A stretch of DNA of 64,000 nucleotides from Bacillus australimaris (GCF_001307105.1 NZ_LGYN01000001.1:496001-560000), one strand, 5' to 3'. Numbered from the stretch's first letter, positions 40,779 through 52,747 are shown. Notes: generated by a model not told the origin, from the letters alone. Numbers and translations: made by a program.

Positions 40779-43007
40779 TTAAATATCTTTTTCTGTATCT
40801 ATCTTAGCCGGTTTTTTCAGTTCACGGCCTTTCCACATGAGCCAAATTTGTGCCGCGATATAAAGAGATGAGTACACCCCTGTTAATAAGCCGACAAGTA
40901 AGGCAATGGAGAAGTTAGTAATCGACGCTGATCCGAAGATAAGCAGTGCGACCACAACAACTAGGACAGTCAGTACCGTGTTGACTGATCGCGTAAAGGT
41001 TTGCTGCAAGCTTAAGTTCACAATGTACGATAGATCTTCAATGGTTTTCGGTTTGCGTTTCTTCATTTGTTCACGAACCCTGTCAAAGGTAACGATCGTG
41101 TCGTTGATCGAGTACCCGATGACTGTAAGGATCGCGGCAATGAAGGTGACATCTACCTCTAACCGCGTAATACTAAAGAAGGCCACAATAAAGAATGCGT
41201 CGTATAGCAGTGAGATAATCGCTGCAATTGCCATCTTATATTCAAAACGGATGGATACATATAAAATGATCCCGATTGAAGCAATGATAACGGCATACAG
41301 TGCATTACGGGCGAGCTCTTTTCCGACAGTCGGAGACACTGTACTCACGTTTGGCTCAGTGCCGTATTTATCATTGAAGTAATCTTTTACTTCAGCAATC
41401 TTTTCTTTGTTTGGCACACCGACAAATCGTGCAGCTGCCTGGTTTTCTTTTTGACCCGATAACACTACACTGTCCGTTTCAAGACCCAGCTTTTTAAAGT
41501 CTTGCTCTACTTGTGCAGTTGTCAGCTTGTGATCACTTTGAATATCAATTCTAGTTCCACTTGCAAAGTCAATACCTGCATTCAGCTTGAAAATAGAAAG
41601 GACGATGATTCCCGCAATCGTAATAGTGGCTGAGAAGATCATAAAGCCTTTACGTTTGCTGACGAAATCCCATTTATCAAAAGGCGTTTTCGGTTCGGTA
41701 ATTTCTGTTGTTTCATGAATATTCATGATGTCTTTTTTCCGAACACCAAACCAGCCTTTTTTGCGGTCAAGCGAGCGGCTTTCAACAAGAAGTCCAAGAA
41801 GGAATCTTGATAGGAAAACTGCTGTGATAAAGCTTGTTAAAATCGAGAGGATGAGCATCGTTGCAAATCCTTTAACAGAGCTTGTTCCGAAGAAGAACAG
41901 CACGCCGCCGGCAATAATACTTGTTAAGTTTGCATCAAAGATGGTCGCAAATGATCTGCGGTTCCCCGATCTGAAAGCAGAACGGACAGATTTGCCGAGC
42001 TTGAGCTCTTCTTTGATCCGCTCATAAGTAATAATGTTGGCATCAACAGCCATCCCTACCCCTAGAATGAGTGCGGCAATTCCAGGCAGTGTCATAACCG
42101 CGCCCATCCAATCAAACACTTGCAGTGTAATGTAGATATAAGCTGAGAGTGTAATGACAGCGATAAGACCAGGTAATCGGTAATAAAACAGCATGAATAA
42201 GAAGATAAATGCGATTCCTACAATTCCTGCGAACACTGTTTCGTTCAGTGCTTGTTCACCAAACTGTGCACTTACAGATGTAGAATATTTTTCTGTTAAT
42301 TTTACTGGCAATGCCCCGGCATTTAAAATACTTGCAAGGTCTTTTGCCTCTTGGACAGTAAACTTCCCTTCAATTTGTACGTCACTGCTGTTAATCTCTT
42401 GATTTACATTTGGTGCAGATACATACTTAGGGTTTGATTTTGAGACTTCTTTTTTGAAGGAATCTCCTTTGTGGTAATCAAGCCAAATGACAAGCTGATT
42501 ATTTGGTGCCATAGCTGCTACTTTTCTTGTGACGTCACCAAACTTTTTCGCATCCTTTAGTTTAACTGTGACAATTGGTTCATTCGTTTGATTGAATGTT
42601 TGTTTTGCCCCGTTCTCAACAAGATCAGAACCGTTTAGGAGCTCTTTATCGTTCGTATCTCTGAAGGATAGCTGCGCTTCAGTGGAAAGAATTTCCCTTG
42701 CTCTGTTTTGATCTTTTACCCCCGCAAGCTGCACGCGGATACGGTTGTTGCCTTCAATCGAGATGTTTGGCTCACTTACACCAAGCACGTTGGCTCTTCG
42801 GTTAAGAGCTTCCACTGTACTGACGAGAACACTATTTGTGATCTTGTCCTCTTTTTTCACTGGATGTACATCATACAGGACTTCGAATCCACCCTGCAAA
42901 TCCAGCCCCAGCGTCATATCTTTCGCAACAGGCTTTGTCAGTAAGCCCACGCCAGTTCCGATTAACAGAACCACTAAGAAAAACGCAAGAATGCGCCCTT
43001 TTTTCAT
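40779..43007 (-). CDS. secDF: Protein translocase subunit SecDF (fused)
   Basis: Membrane protein of 742 residues that uses the proton motive force to pull secreted proteins through SecYEG. It is a natural SecD-SecF fusion, as in B. subtilis (737): SecD half with DLQGGFEVLYDV near 34-46, a large extracytoplasmic domain to about 240 and six helices (MAVDANIITYERI), then the SecF half from about 450 with GIDFASGTRID and NDTIVTFDRVREQM. AAGGAGG precedes the ATG at 43007. Its original terminator is split by element copy 2. Confidence 0.96.
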   Translation of the reverse strand: MKKGRILAFFLVVLLIGTGVGLLTKPVAKDMTLGLDLQGGFEVLYDVHPVKKEDKITNSVLVSTVEALNRRANVLGVSEPNISIEGNNRIRVQLAGVKDQNRAREILSTEAQLSFRDTNDKELLNGSDLVENGAKQTFNQTNEPIVTVKLKDAKKFGDVTRKVAAMAPNNQLVIWLDYHKGDSFKKEVSKSNPKYVSAPNVNQEINSSDVQIEGKFTVQEAKDLASILNAGALPVKLTEKYSTSVSAQFGEQALNETVFAGIVGIAFIFLFMLFYYRLPGLIAVITLSAYIYITLQVFDWMGAVMTLPGIAALILGVGMAVDANIITYERIKEELKLGKSVRSAFRSGNRRSFATIFDANLTSIIAGGVLFFFGTSSVKGFATMLILSILTSFITAVFLSRFLLGLLVESRSLDRKKGWFGVRKKDIMNIHETTEITEPKTPFDKWDFVSKRKGFMIFSATITIAGIIVLSIFKLNAGIDFASGTRIDIQSDHKLTTAQVEQDFKKLGLETDSVVLSGQKENQAAARFVGVPNKEKIAEVKDYFNDKYGTEPNVSTVSPTVGKELARNALYAVIIASIGIILYVSIRFEYKMAIAAIISLLYDAFFIVAFFSITRLEVDVTFIAAILTVIGYSINDTIVTFDRVREQMKKRKPKTIEDLSYIVNLSLQQTFTRSVNTVLTVLVVVVALLIFGSASITNFSIALLVGLLTGVYSSLYIAAQIWLMWKGRELKKPAKIDTEKDI

Positions 43008-43048
43008 TATGTATTTCCTCCTTAAACACCTGAATCCATTTAGATGGC

Positions 43049-43345
43049 TTATTTCAACAGTTCATCTAGCATATTCTTGCCATCTTCACTGTCCAAAAAA
43101 GCAGACGTTTTAAACGACTGAACGGTTGCATAGTTCATAAATTCGCCAATTTTCACAGATAAAATATCTGCAACCATTTCATGAATCGGATACTCTTGTT
43201 TTTTCTTCCACTTCTTATTCTCTAAGTATGACCATAATTCCTCTAAATCTACATCTTTATAGCCCAAAACGATGAATTCTTCAAGCTTACTGAACAGAAA
43301 AGGCTTTAAATGGTCTTTGTAAATAGCAGCTGGGTGTTGTGTCAT
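43049..43345 (-). CDS. comN: Post-transcriptional regulator ComN (YrzD)
   Basis: 98-residue protein of the ComN family, which in B. subtilis controls comE operon mRNA and is recruited by DivIVA to division sites. The sequence has HLKPFLFSKLEEFIVLGYKDVDLEELW and a helical second half ending LDELLK. AGGGGGAG precedes the ATG at 43345. It is upstream of secDF on the same strand and divergent from spoVB. Confidence 0.85.
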   Translation of the reverse strand: MTQHPAAIYKDHLKPFLFSKLEEFIVLGYKDVDLEELWSYLENKKWKKKQEYPIHEMVADILSVKIGEFMNYATVQSFKTSAFLDSEDGKNMLDELLK

Positions 43346-43461
43346 TGCGTAGCTCCCCCTTTTCAGTTTTTTATCGAGAGACTTGTCATGCTTGGACGAT
43401 ATACACGCATATCTTATTGTATATGATTCTATGTCGTTTGAGAAGGCAGGTGATCTGTGAT

Positions 43462-45012
43462 TTGACGAAGCAAACGTTTTTAAAGGGAACCATCATTTTA
43501 ATTTTAGCAGGTTTTATCACAAGAATATTGGGTTTTGTCAATCGAATTGTCATTGCAAGGTTCATTGGCGAAGAAGGGGTCGGGCTTTATATGATGGCGG
43601 CACCTACCTTTTTTCTCGCTGTGACGCTTACACAATTCGGACTGCCTGTCGCTATTAGTAAGCTTGTTGCAGAAGCCGAAGCCCGGGGTGACAAACAGAA
43701 AACAAAACGTATTCTGGTCATGTCCCTTGCCATAACAGGATCACTCAGCCTGATTTTCACGCCTCTGTTTTTATGGTTTGCACCCATTATGGCAGAAAAT
43801 ATGCTGACAGATCCTCGAACAGTCTATCCACTACTAGCCATTACACCTGTCGTACCTGTCATCGCCATTTCCAGTGTGTTAAGAGGATATTTTCAAGGCA
43901 GACAGCAAATGAGTCCGCTTGCGATTTCTCAAGTACTGGAACAGGTCGCAAGAATTTCTCTCGTGGCGGTATGTACAACAGCTTTCCTTCCTTATGGGAT
44001 TGAATATGCAGCCGCAGGTGCAATGGTTTCATCTGTCATTGGAGAGATGATTTCACTTGCTTACTTATTGATCGCCTTTCGCTATAAAAAGACCATTCGT
44101 ATTCGAAAACGATTTTTCAAGGCGATTCATGACGGGAAGGATACGTTTAAGCAGCTGATGAGTATTGCCCTGCCAACAACAGGCAGCCGTTTCATCGGGA
44201 ATATTTCTTGGTTTTTAGAACCAATCGTTGTCGCCCAAAGTCTTGCCATTGCTGGATATGCGGCTGTAGAGGCGACAAGACAGTACGGGGAGTTGACTGG
44301 TCTTGCACTGACTCTGTTGACACTGCCTAGTTTTATTACGTATTCACTCTCCACTGCATTAGTTCCGGCGATCAGTGAAGGAATGGAACAGAATAAACGG
44401 AAAACGGTTGAATACCGGCTGAAGCAGGCGATGCGCCTTTGTTTACTCAGCGGAGGCATTTCCTGTATCATTCTTTTCGTTTATGCAGAAGATTTAACGC
44501 TCTTTATGTATGGTTCGTCGCATGCGGCCATTTACGTGAAGTTCATGGCACCATTTTTTCTTTTATATTATTTTCAGGGACCCCTTCAAGCCGTTCTTCA
44601 GGCGTTGAACTTAGCTGGTGCGGCGATGACCAACAGTCTGATAGGTGCTGTTGTGAAAACAGGGATGATTTTTGTCCTTGCTTCACAGCCGGGCTTTGGC
44701 ATAATGGGCGCTGCGCTTGCCATATTAATTGGCATCATCCTTGTCACGCTGCTCCATGCGGCAACTGTTGGTAAGGTGCTTCCTATTCATTTACCGTTAA
44801 AGGAATATGGGATATGCGTTGTTGTGATCATCGGTACGGGGGCTGTCAGTCTTTGGCTGAAGTCACAAGTAAACGGACTCTTTTCTGCTCCTATTGAACT
44901 TGTGCTGCTGATTTTTGTTACATGCACCTTGTATGTCATTCTATTAATCTGCCTTGGACTAGTGAAACGAGAAGAGCTGCGCCGCATCCCGATCATTGGA
45001 AAGCTGATATAG
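43462..45012 (+). CDS. spoVB: Stage V sporulation protein B, MOP-type flippase
   Basis: Polytopic membrane protein of the polysaccharide/MATE superfamily needed for spore cortex formation, probably flipping lipid-linked cortex precursors. The 516 residues have about 14 helices; the start TKQTFLKGTIILILAGFITR, the RFIGEEGVGLYMMAAPTFF motif and the ending RIPIIGKLI match SpoVB. The start is TTG at 43462 with AGGTGAT upstream; a 41-codon upstream extension to 43339 overlaps comN and is not expected to be translated. A sporulation (sigma-E) promoter is expected in 43380-43440 but not clear by eye. Confidence 0.92.
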   Translation: MTKQTFLKGTIILILAGFITRILGFVNRIVIARFIGEEGVGLYMMAAPTFFLAVTLTQFGLPVAISKLVAEAEARGDKQKTKRILVMSLAITGSLSLIFTPLFLWFAPIMAENMLTDPRTVYPLLAITPVVPVIAISSVLRGYFQGRQQMSPLAISQVLEQVARISLVAVCTTAFLPYGIEYAAAGAMVSSVIGEMISLAYLLIAFRYKKTIRIRKRFFKAIHDGKDTFKQLMSIALPTTGSRFIGNISWFLEPIVVAQSLAIAGYAAVEATRQYGELTGLALTLLTLPSFITYSLSTALVPAISEGMEQNKRKTVEYRLKQAMRLCLLSGGISCIILFVYAEDLTLFMYGSSHAAIYVKFMAPFFLLYYFQGPLQAVLQALNLAGAAMTNSLIGAVVKTGMIFVLASQPGFGIMGAALAILIGIILVTLLHAATVGKVLPIHLPLKEYGICVVVIIGTGAVSLWLKSQVNGLFSAPIELVLLIFVTCTLYVILLICLGLVKREELRRIPIIGKLI

Positions 45013-45013
45013 C

Positions 45014-45676
45014 TCATCTCTTTTTAATCACTTCATCCTTCAAATCAATATAAAACGTTTTTTGATTAAAGCTGCAGTAGGAGATGTCCTCAATAACATG
45101 ATAGCCTCTTTTCGCAAGCTCATCTTTCAGCCATTGTTCATTTTGATTGATTTGCTTAAGATGGTCATGCTGCACAACACCGTCTGCAATAAGGGGAAGC
45201 TCAAGCGCTGCATGTTTGCGCTTGTTTTCTTTTTCAACAACAGCGAGCTTTCCAGACGGCTCTAAAATGGCGTAAGAGACATCCTGAATGCTGTCGATGT
45301 TATTTTCTCTTAATTGAATGAGCAGGTCATCAAAATTGTATCGCTGTTTTCTCATTGCACCCTCGTCTATTTTTCCATTGATGATAAGCAGGGCCGGTTT
45401 GCCGTCAAGAAAGCGCCGGACACCTTGGAATTTCAATGAGAGGTAGGCAAGTGTGATTTGAATGATGGTTAACAGCAGGATTGGCCATACCGTATGTAAC
45501 ATGTGATCCTCTATTTCTTCTATGGCGAGAACCGCAATCTCAGCAATCATCATAAAAATGACTAGATCTAAAATGCTCAGCTCGCCAATTTCCCTTTTTC
45601 CCATTAACCGAAAAATAAACCAAATGAGAAAATATAAAATGATGGTTCTCATGGAGATGATGAAGATGTCCTGCAT
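45014..45676 (-). CDS. yrbG: DUF421 membrane protein YrbG
   Basis: 220 residues: three transmembrane helices in the first 80 residues, then the cytoplasmic YetF/DUF421 domain with GKPALLIINGKIDEGAMRKQRYNFDDLLIQLREN and a C-terminal domain. The ATG at 45676 has AAGGAGGGG upstream; the frame from 45715 has no ribosome site. Function unknown; relatives in B. subtilis associate with sporulation. Convergent with spoVB, whose stop is 1 bp from this one. Confidence 0.85.
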   Translation of the reverse strand: MQDIFIISMRTIILYFLIWFIFRLMGKREIGELSILDLVIFMMIAEIAVLAIEEIEDHMLHTVWPILLLTIIQITLAYLSLKFQGVRRFLDGKPALLIINGKIDEGAMRKQRYNFDDLLIQLRENNIDSIQDVSYAILEPSGKLAVVEKENKRKHAALELPLIADGVVQHDHLKQINQNEQWLKDELAKRGYHVIEDISYCSFNQKTFYIDLKDEVIKKR

Positions 45677-45827
45677 GTGATGTAACCCCTCCTTCTCCAA
45701 CATAGCTTGTGTCAAAACGCTTTATTTATGTAGAAAAGAAACGTCTGAAACATGTCTATTTTTTCTTCACAGTGAATACATTTTAGTAAAAGACAAGCTT
45801 CGGTCAATTGGAGAGGAGACGAATCAC

Positions 45828-46205
45828 ATGCAAGAAACAAAACAAATCGGAAAAGGGATTTTATCCGGCTTAATTGCCATTTTTGTCGTGATGATTGTCA
45901 CAAGTTTACTTGTGTCGCTCATGCTGACATTCACAAGTATGCAGGAAGCATCGTTTAAATGGATGATCATGATTTTTTCCTTTGTTGCGCTTTTATTAGG
46001 AGGGATTATTTCTGGAGGAAAAGCAAAGGAGCGAGGCTGGTTTATTGGTGCGATCACTTCGATCATCTTTTCTCTCACAGTATTCTTATTTCAATATTTA
46101 GGGTTTGGAGAAACCTTTTCACCAGAGCAGTTCATCTATCATGCGTCATTTTTAGGGATTTGTATGCTGGGAGGAATGATTGGCGTCAATCTTCGAGGCA
46201 AATAA
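45828..46205 (+). CDS. yrzE: TIGR04086 family membrane protein YrzE
   Basis: 125-residue membrane protein with four predicted helices (about 13-36, 44-66, 72-93, 98-120), a short Lys-rich N terminus and the glycine-rich GGIISGGKAKERGW segment between helices 2 and 3. Function unknown. GGAGAGGAG lies before the ATG at 45828. It is the only plus-strand gene between yrbG and yajC and ends at a shared terminator. Confidence 0.82.
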   Translation: MQETKQIGKGILSGLIAIFVVMIVTSLLVSLMLTFTSMQEASFKWMIMIFSFVALLLGGIISGGKAKERGWFIGAITSIIFSLTVFLFQYLGFGETFSPEQFIYHASFLGICMLGGMIGVNLRGK

Positions 46206-46236
46206 AAAAAGAGCGGATCATTTCGCTCTTTTTTTA
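46204..46236. terminator. Bidirectional terminator between yrzE and yajC
   Basis: AAAAAAAGAGCG/CGCTCTTTTTTT hairpin between convergent genes. Confidence 0.88.
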
Positions 46237-46254
46237 TGGCTATGTATCGGAGGA

Positions 46255-46521
46255 TTAGCCTTTGTCAGCTAATTCTCTAATAGCACGACGATCGAAAGTT
46301 AAACGGTTGTTTTCACTTGTTTTGATGACCACTTTTGATTCATCAATTGAGTCGATTTCACCGTGTAAACCACCGATTGTGACGATTTTATCGCCTTTTG
46401 ATAAAGATTGCTGCATCTGACGCACAGCTTTCTGTTGCTTTTGCTGTGGACGGATTAACAAGAAGTAAAGCACAGCAAACATGACAACAATCATAATGAT
46501 TGAACCCATACCACCATCCAT
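46255..46521 (-). CDS. yajC: Preprotein translocase subunit YajC (YrbF)
   Basis: 88-residue Sec accessory protein with one N-terminal transmembrane helix (about 4-22), then the conserved LLIRPQQKQQK and a small cytoplasmic domain GDKIVTIGGLHGEIDSID. GGGGTG precedes the ATG at 46521. It lies 48 bp after tgt, the common queA-tgt-yajC order; SecDF with which it associates is encoded at 40779-43007. Confidence 0.93.
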   Translation of the reverse strand: MDGGMGSIIMIVVMFAVLYFLLIRPQQKQQKAVRQMQQSLSKGDKIVTIGGLHGEIDSIDESKVVIKTSENNRLTFDRRAIRELADKG

Positions 46522-46568
46522 TCTATTTCACCCCTTTCTAAAGCATTGTAAAGCCTTTCGTTTATGCG

Positions 46569-48774
<2,206 letters not shown>

Positions 48775-48792
48775 TTCCTTCACCTATTCTGT

Positions 48793-48806
48793 AGTTAACT
48801 AGTTAA
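48793..48806. repeat. 14-bp perfect palindrome upstream of queA
   Basis: GTTAACTAGTTAAC between yrzS and queA, 19 bp before the queA start. It could be a regulator site; no assignment is made. Confidence 0.4.
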
Positions 48807-48808
48807 CG

Positions 48809-49009
48809 TTATTTCATCCGTCCAAAGATATTAAGTAATATGGTTAGCACGATGCTAATGACAATGCATGTGATGACAGGAAAAAAGAACGTGACATTTC
48901 CTTTTTTCACAAAAATATCACCTGGAAGCTTACCAACCAATTGAAACACTAACCCTGCGGCAAAAAGGACACCACCTAAAATCATTAATATTTTAGGGAA
49001 TTCAGTCAC
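48809..49009 (-). CDS. yrzS: DUF2905 small membrane protein YrzS
   Basis: 66 residues, two predicted helices (about 6-24 and 42-62) joined by a [19 protein letters not shown] loop typical of DUF2905. The start is GTG 49009, overlapping the ruvB stop by 8 bp, so it is translated by coupling to ruvB. A longer frame from 49195 lies wholly inside ruvB. Function unknown. Confidence 0.85.
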   Translation of the reverse strand: MTEFPKILMILGGVLFAAGLVFQLVGKLPGDIFVKKGNVTFFFPVITCIVISIVLTILLNIFGRMK

Positions 49010-50006
49010 GAATCGGAACCTCCATTTGAAAATGTTCATACGCTTCTCTTGTGACGACCCGTCCTCTTGGTGTTCTTTGCAGAAAACCAATTTGCAGTAA
49101 ATACGGTTCGTACACATCTTCAATCGTATGTGATTCTTCTCCAATTGTCGCTGAGATCGTATCAAGCCCAACAGGACCGCCTCTAAATTTTTCAATCATA
49201 CTTAAAAGCAGCTTATGGTCTATATGATCGAGGCCAAGCCTGTCGACTTGAAGACGCTCAAGGGCATCTTCCGCAATGTCCTCGGTAATGACATGATTCC
49301 CAAGCACCTGCGCAAAATCTCTTACTCTTCTGAGCAAACGATTGGCAACCCTCGGCGTTCCTCTGGAACGTCTCGCGATCTCTTCAGCTGAGCGAATATC
49401 GATGCCAATCTCAAACAGTTCGGCTGTTCTCGCCACAATATGAGCCAAATCTCTTTGCTCATAGTATTCCAATCTTGCATGTACCCCAAACCTGTCACGA
49501 AGCGGCGCAGTTAAAAGCCCGACACGGGTCGTTGCACCTACAAGTGTAAATGGCGGTAAATCAAGCCGGACAGAGCGTGCTGTATCTCCTTTTCCAATGA
49601 CGATATCTAAACAAAAATCCTCCATTGCTGGATACAGTACTTCCTCAATTGAGCGCTGCAAACGATGAATTTCATCAATAAACAATACATCACCTGGCTC
49701 AAGAGATGTTAAGATGGCCGCCAAATCGCCAGGACGTTCAATCGCTGGTCCTGACGTTGTACGCAGCTGAACATTCATTTCATTGGCAATGATCGATGCA
49801 AGCGTTGTTTTCCCAAGTCCAGGCGGTCCGTATAAAAGGACGTGATCGAGCGTTTCCTGCCTCATGCGGGCAGCTTCAATAAACACGCTCAGGTTATCCT
49901 TTACTTTTTGCTGACCGATATATTGACTAAGTGTCTGTGGCCGCAGACTTTGCTCAATGGCTGATTCATGGTTGTCTGCTTCAGTTGAGACGAGCCGTTC
50001 ATCCAT
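49002..50006 (-). CDS. ruvB: Holliday junction branch migration ATPase RuvB
   Basis: Hexameric AAA+ motor of 334 residues that drives branch migration with RuvA. Walker [11 protein letters not shown] at about 59-68, Walker B LFIDEIHR near 107-114, sensor 1 GATTRVG near 154-160, arginine finger region [13 protein letters not shown] and the C-terminal winged helix with [16 protein letters not shown] precedes the ATG at 50006. 11 bp after ruvA. Confidence 0.97.
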   Translation of the reverse strand: MDERLVSTEADNHESAIEQSLRPQTLSQYIGQQKVKDNLSVFIEAARMRQETLDHVLLYGPPGLGKTTLASIIANEMNVQLRTTSGPAIERPGDLAAILTSLEPGDVLFIDEIHRLQRSIEEVLYPAMEDFCLDIVIGKGDTARSVRLDLPPFTLVGATTRVGLLTAPLRDRFGVHARLEYYEQRDLAHIVARTAELFEIGIDIRSAEEIARRSRGTPRVANRLLRRVRDFAQVLGNHVITEDIAEDALERLQVDRLGLDHIDHKLLLSMIEKFRGGPVGLDTISATIGEESHTIEDVYEPYLLQIGFLQRTPRGRVVTREAYEHFQMEVPIRD

Positions 50007-50017
50007 GAGACATCACC

Positions 50018-50623
50018 CTATTTCAACATTTTTTGTAAAGCTTTTTTCACATATTGATCGGTTGTAAGATTCTTTTCTTCTTTTAATAGCGGAAGAACCT
50101 TTTTGATTTCACGATCACCGTATCCAAGGACACTTAAGGCTTCAAGCGCTTCATCTAATGCAGTTTGCTGCGTCTCGACCTGAATGTGATCCTCGTGATT
50201 AAATAAGTTGCCAATCATTTCTGGCACCACATCTGCAAGCTTGCCTTTTAGATCCAGTATGATTTGACGTGCTGTTTTTTTGCCGACACCAGGGAATTTA
50301 ATCAGGAACGCTTCATCTTCACGTTCTATCGCTGAAATGACAGCTCCAGGATCACCGGAAGCAAGGATGGCGAGTGCCCCTTTTGGACCTATCCCTGTGA
50401 CATTTAACAGTTTTGTGAACAACGCTTTTTCTTCTCGTGTTTGAAATCCGTATAACGAAAATGCGTCTTCCTTTATGTAATGGTACGTATAAATCGTTTC
50501 TTGTTTGTTTACTTGATAGATAAACGGGTTTGGGGTATAGACTTGATATCCCACTCCTCCGTTTTCAATGACAACATATTGCGGGCACACATAATCAATG
50601 GTCCCTTTTACAAACTCTATCAC
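50018..50623 (-). CDS. ruvA: Holliday junction DNA helicase subunit RuvA
   Basis: Tetrameric junction-binding protein of 201 residues. N-terminal OB fold ([12 protein letters not shown]), two helix-hairpin-helix motifs ([14 protein letters not shown] and [20 protein letters not shown]) and a flexible C-terminal domain that contacts RuvB. The GTG at 50623 gives the B. subtilis start and exact length, 6 bases after AGAGGTG; the GTG at 50632 is inside that site. No RuvC is present, as usual in Firmicutes, which use RecU. Confidence 0.96.
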   Translation of the reverse strand: MIEFVKGTIDYVCPQYVVIENGGVGYQVYTPNPFIYQVNKQETIYTYHYIKEDAFSLYGFQTREEKALFTKLLNVTGIGPKGALAILASGDPGAVISAIEREDEAFLIKFPGVGKKTARQIILDLKGKLADVVPEMIGNLFNHEDHIQVETQQTALDEALEALSVLGYGDREIKKVLPLLKEEKNLTTDQYVKKALQKMLK

Positions 50624-50728
50624 CGTTTTCACCTCTTTGACTGTTCTTCATTGTAACATAAATCGAAGAGAAAACCGCAATAAAAGTTAACATACGTTCG
50701 CTCAGTAGATTTTTATGATGAAACCACG

Positions 50729-50765
50729 AAAAACAGCTTGCGGCCTTCACACCAGCAAGCTGTTC
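50729..50765 (-). terminator. Terminator after bofC
   Basis: AACAGCTTGC/GCAAGCTGTT hairpin (50732-50741 with 50755-50764) with TTTC tail on the minus strand, overlapping the region right after the bofC stop. Confidence 0.78.
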
Positions 50766-50772
50766 ACACGCT

Positions 50773-51285
50773 TTAAAACGATATTTCATTTCGATAAGGC
50801 TTCATGACTTCAAGCACATGCTCAAATTCATCCTTTGTTCGAAAAGGAATGCCTTGCTCAAGCTGCTCCTCCACATGACTTTCTAAACGGGACGTATCAA
50901 TTTGAAAAAAGAGATGAATAGGCTCCGTCCAGCCGTCAGGCCTTCCATGAAACGTAGAAATCACACCGTCCTCCGATAATCCGATATATCCATTCGCTTT
51001 ACTTAATGGAGAAATATCATCAATTTGCTTTCTAAAAAGGGCAAAATCCTCTTTCTGTTCTACCAGTGTCCAGCCTTTATACTGCGCCCAAAATGTGTCC
51101 TTGTCTTCTAATGATGCCCGGTGTCTTTCAATACTCACATCGCCGTCTAGATAGACTTTTTCAAGCTGGACGGTGATAGAGTTTGACTGCTTTTGCAAGT
51201 GTTCTTTTCCTTCCATATCTGCAGCGAAAAAAAGCACACTTGTCATGATAAGTCCTGTAACGAAACATTTCATCTTCACTTTCAC
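50773..51285 (-). CDS. bofC: Sporulation checkpoint protein BofC
   Basis: Forespore intermembrane-space protein of 170 residues that restrains SpoIVB-dependent activation of pro-sigma-K processing. N-terminal signal/anchor helix at about 5-23, then the BofC domain with VQLEKVYLDGDVSIERH and a C-terminal domain with ISPLSKANGYIGLSEDGVISTFHGRP. The ATG at 51285 is preceded by AAGAGGTG 11 bases upstream. It is a single gene, divergent from yrzF; sigma-G control is expected from B. subtilis. Confidence 0.92.
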   Translation of the reverse strand: MKVKMKCFVTGLIMTSVLFFAADMEGKEHLQKQSNSITVQLEKVYLDGDVSIERHRASLEDKDTFWAQYKGWTLVEQKEDFALFRKQIDDISPLSKANGYIGLSEDGVISTFHGRPDGWTEPIHLFFQIDTSRLESHVEEQLEQGIPFRTKDEFEHVLEVMKPYRNEISF

Positions 51286-51512
51286 TATTTACACCTCTTT
51301 AGAACATGAGATCGATGCATGACATATGTAGTTTGACCCATTTTTCTAAACATTAACCAAATCGATGACTCAAATATCTTTTAAGAGTCTTTCGTTGTAT
51401 CCTTCTTTCGTAAATGTTATGTTTTATACAATCCATTGCTTTATCGAATGACACGGTTTTTTCATCATTCGTTTTTCAGCCGCATAAACTGAAACCAAAG
51501 AAGGTGAAGTCA

Positions 51513-52157
51513 ATGTCAGATGTTAAAAGATTAGCCGAATCGATTCAATATCATGAAGATAAACGCTTTCATAAGCTTGCCTTTAAACCGGCAGAGCTGG
51601 AGCTGTGCGGCAAAGGAAGAAGTGCCTATGTGTTTTCATATAAAAAGGATGGCAGGAAAATGGCACTAAAAGTCTTTTTCCCTTCTTATCAGCATATTGC
51701 GCGCAAAGAGGCTGCCATTTACGAAAAACTTTCTGGTTCGTCTTACTACCCTGAGATTTATGAGTCTGGGGATCAGTATATTTTAATGGAATATATTAAA
51801 GGCTACACATTCTACGAATGCCTTACAAAAGGGATTCCTATTAAAAAACAAATGATTGAACAAGTCGATGATGCGCTGGAGGAAGCGCGCGAGAAAGGAT
51901 TGAATCCTTCTGATATCCATCTTCGCAATCTGATCTTAACAAAGGAAGGCCGGATCAGAGTTATTGACGTTGCCCGTTTCACCCAAACGAAAACATGTCA
52001 CCAATGGGATGATTTAAAAGCAGCCTACACCTATTATCAAAAGCCTTTTTTCCCTAAAAAAGCACCGCGTCTGTGGCTTGAAGTCATTGCATATATGTAT
52101 AAAAAGAACTGGCTGTCCCGCGGTCAGCTTAATAATCGAAATGATTTCTCTGCATAA
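51513..52157 (+). CDS. yrzF: Small protein-kinase-like protein YrzF
   Basis: 214-residue protein-kinase-fold protein of the small RIO/Bud32-like type. A glycine-poor nucleotide loop (LCGKGRSAYVFSYKKDGRKMALKVFFP) contains the invariant Lys, the hinge is ILMEYIKGYTFYE, the catalytic loop reads PSDIHLRNLIL (HRD Arg and Asp order altered, Asp and Asn kept) and the DFG equivalent is IDVAR. The ATG at 51513 has AAGGTG 7 bases upstream and gives the B. subtilis length. Substrate unknown. Confidence 0.82.
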   Translation: MSDVKRLAESIQYHEDKRFHKLAFKPAELELCGKGRSAYVFSYKKDGRKMALKVFFPSYQHIARKEAAIYEKLSGSSYYPEIYESGDQYILMEYIKGYTFYECLTKGIPIKKQMIEQVDDALEEAREKGLNPSDIHLRNLILTKEGRIRVIDVARFTQTKTCHQWDDLKAAYTYYQKPFFPKKAPRLWLEVIAYMYKKNWLSRGQLNNRNDFSA

Positions 52158-52159
52158 GG

Positions 52160-52190
52160 AAAGCCGCTCTCTCTGAGCGGCTTTTGTTTT
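52160..52190 (+). terminator. Terminator after yrzF
   Basis: AAGCCGCTC/GAGCGGCTT hairpin with TTTGTTTTATT, overlapping the end of the convergent small gene. Confidence 0.8.
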
Positions 52191-52371
52191 ATTCTGTTTC
52201 TACATGGATACTATTAACATTTAATAGGTTAATGATTTCATTATTCAGCTTAAACCAATGATTGGCTTCTTCAATTTTCTTATACACATCATAGGTAGCT
52301 GGACGTTTTAGCTCGAAATCAAGCACTTCCCCATTGTTCATATGAAATGTTACCTTAAATACTTTCATCAT
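52189..52371 (-). CDS. Small conserved protein, function unknown
   Basis: 60 residues starting MMKVFKVTFHMNNGEVLDFE and continuing with a helix-rich segment (KKIEEANHWFKLNNEIINLLN) and a final beta strand. It looks like a complete small alpha/beta domain. GGAAGGTG lies 5 bases before the ATG at 52371; the ATG three bases downstream is also possible. Family not recognised with certainty; conserved small Bacillus proteins lie at this position. Confidence 0.6.
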   Translation of the reverse strand: MMKVFKVTFHMNNGEVLDFELKRPATYDVYKKIEEANHWFKLNNEIINLLNVNSIHVETE

Positions 52372-52562
52372 AAGATCACCTTCCACTCTTCTTGTTCGCT
52401 GGTCAAATAGATCAGCTCTTTTCATTCATTCTCTATTCAAATCGTTTCCCCTCCTTATTTCCATTCAAACCCAAGAAGTTTAAATTTTGTTTAAATTCAC
52501 ACAACATATCTATCACGCTCATCTGCAAAGAGGTATATTAATTAAAAAGGAGGCTGCCCTTG

Positions 52563-52712
52563 ATGAAACAGAAGAAAAAACGAACATCTCCAGAAAGACA
52601 AACAGTCTTTTTTCATGTAACAGATGCCCTCATTCCGAGTATGGAGACGATGGCAATTGCAGCAAAGGCATTTTTTCACCTTTTAAGAAAAGCCTTTTCA
52701 GCCGTTTCATAA
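52563..52712 (+). CDS. 49-residue small basic protein, unknown
   Basis: Reads MKQKKKRTSPERQTVFFHVT and continues to a C-terminal helix KAFFHLLRKAFSAVS, which is amphipathic. Strongly basic N terminus. The ATG at 52563 has a near-perfect AAAAAGGAGG 9 bases upstream and the stop is followed immediately by a terminator, so it is a complete expression unit despite its size. Function unknown; a membrane-surface or sporulation peptide is conceivable. Confidence 0.65.
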   Translation: MKQKKKRTSPERQTVFFHVTDALIPSMETMAIAAKAFFHLLRKAFSAVS

Positions 52713-52744
52713 AACCCCGCACAACATCGTGCGAGGTTCTTTTT

Positions 52745-52747
<3 letters not shown>
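52712..52747. terminator. Terminator after the 49-residue gene
   Basis: AACCCCGCAC/GTGCGAGGTT hairpin followed by CTTTTTTT on the plus strand, overlapping the convergent thiC stop. Confidence 0.82.

Noticed and set aside
43339-43461. N-terminal extension of SpoVB to an upstream ATG
   Set aside because: It runs through the comN start and divergent promoter region; the TTG at 43462 matches the family start.
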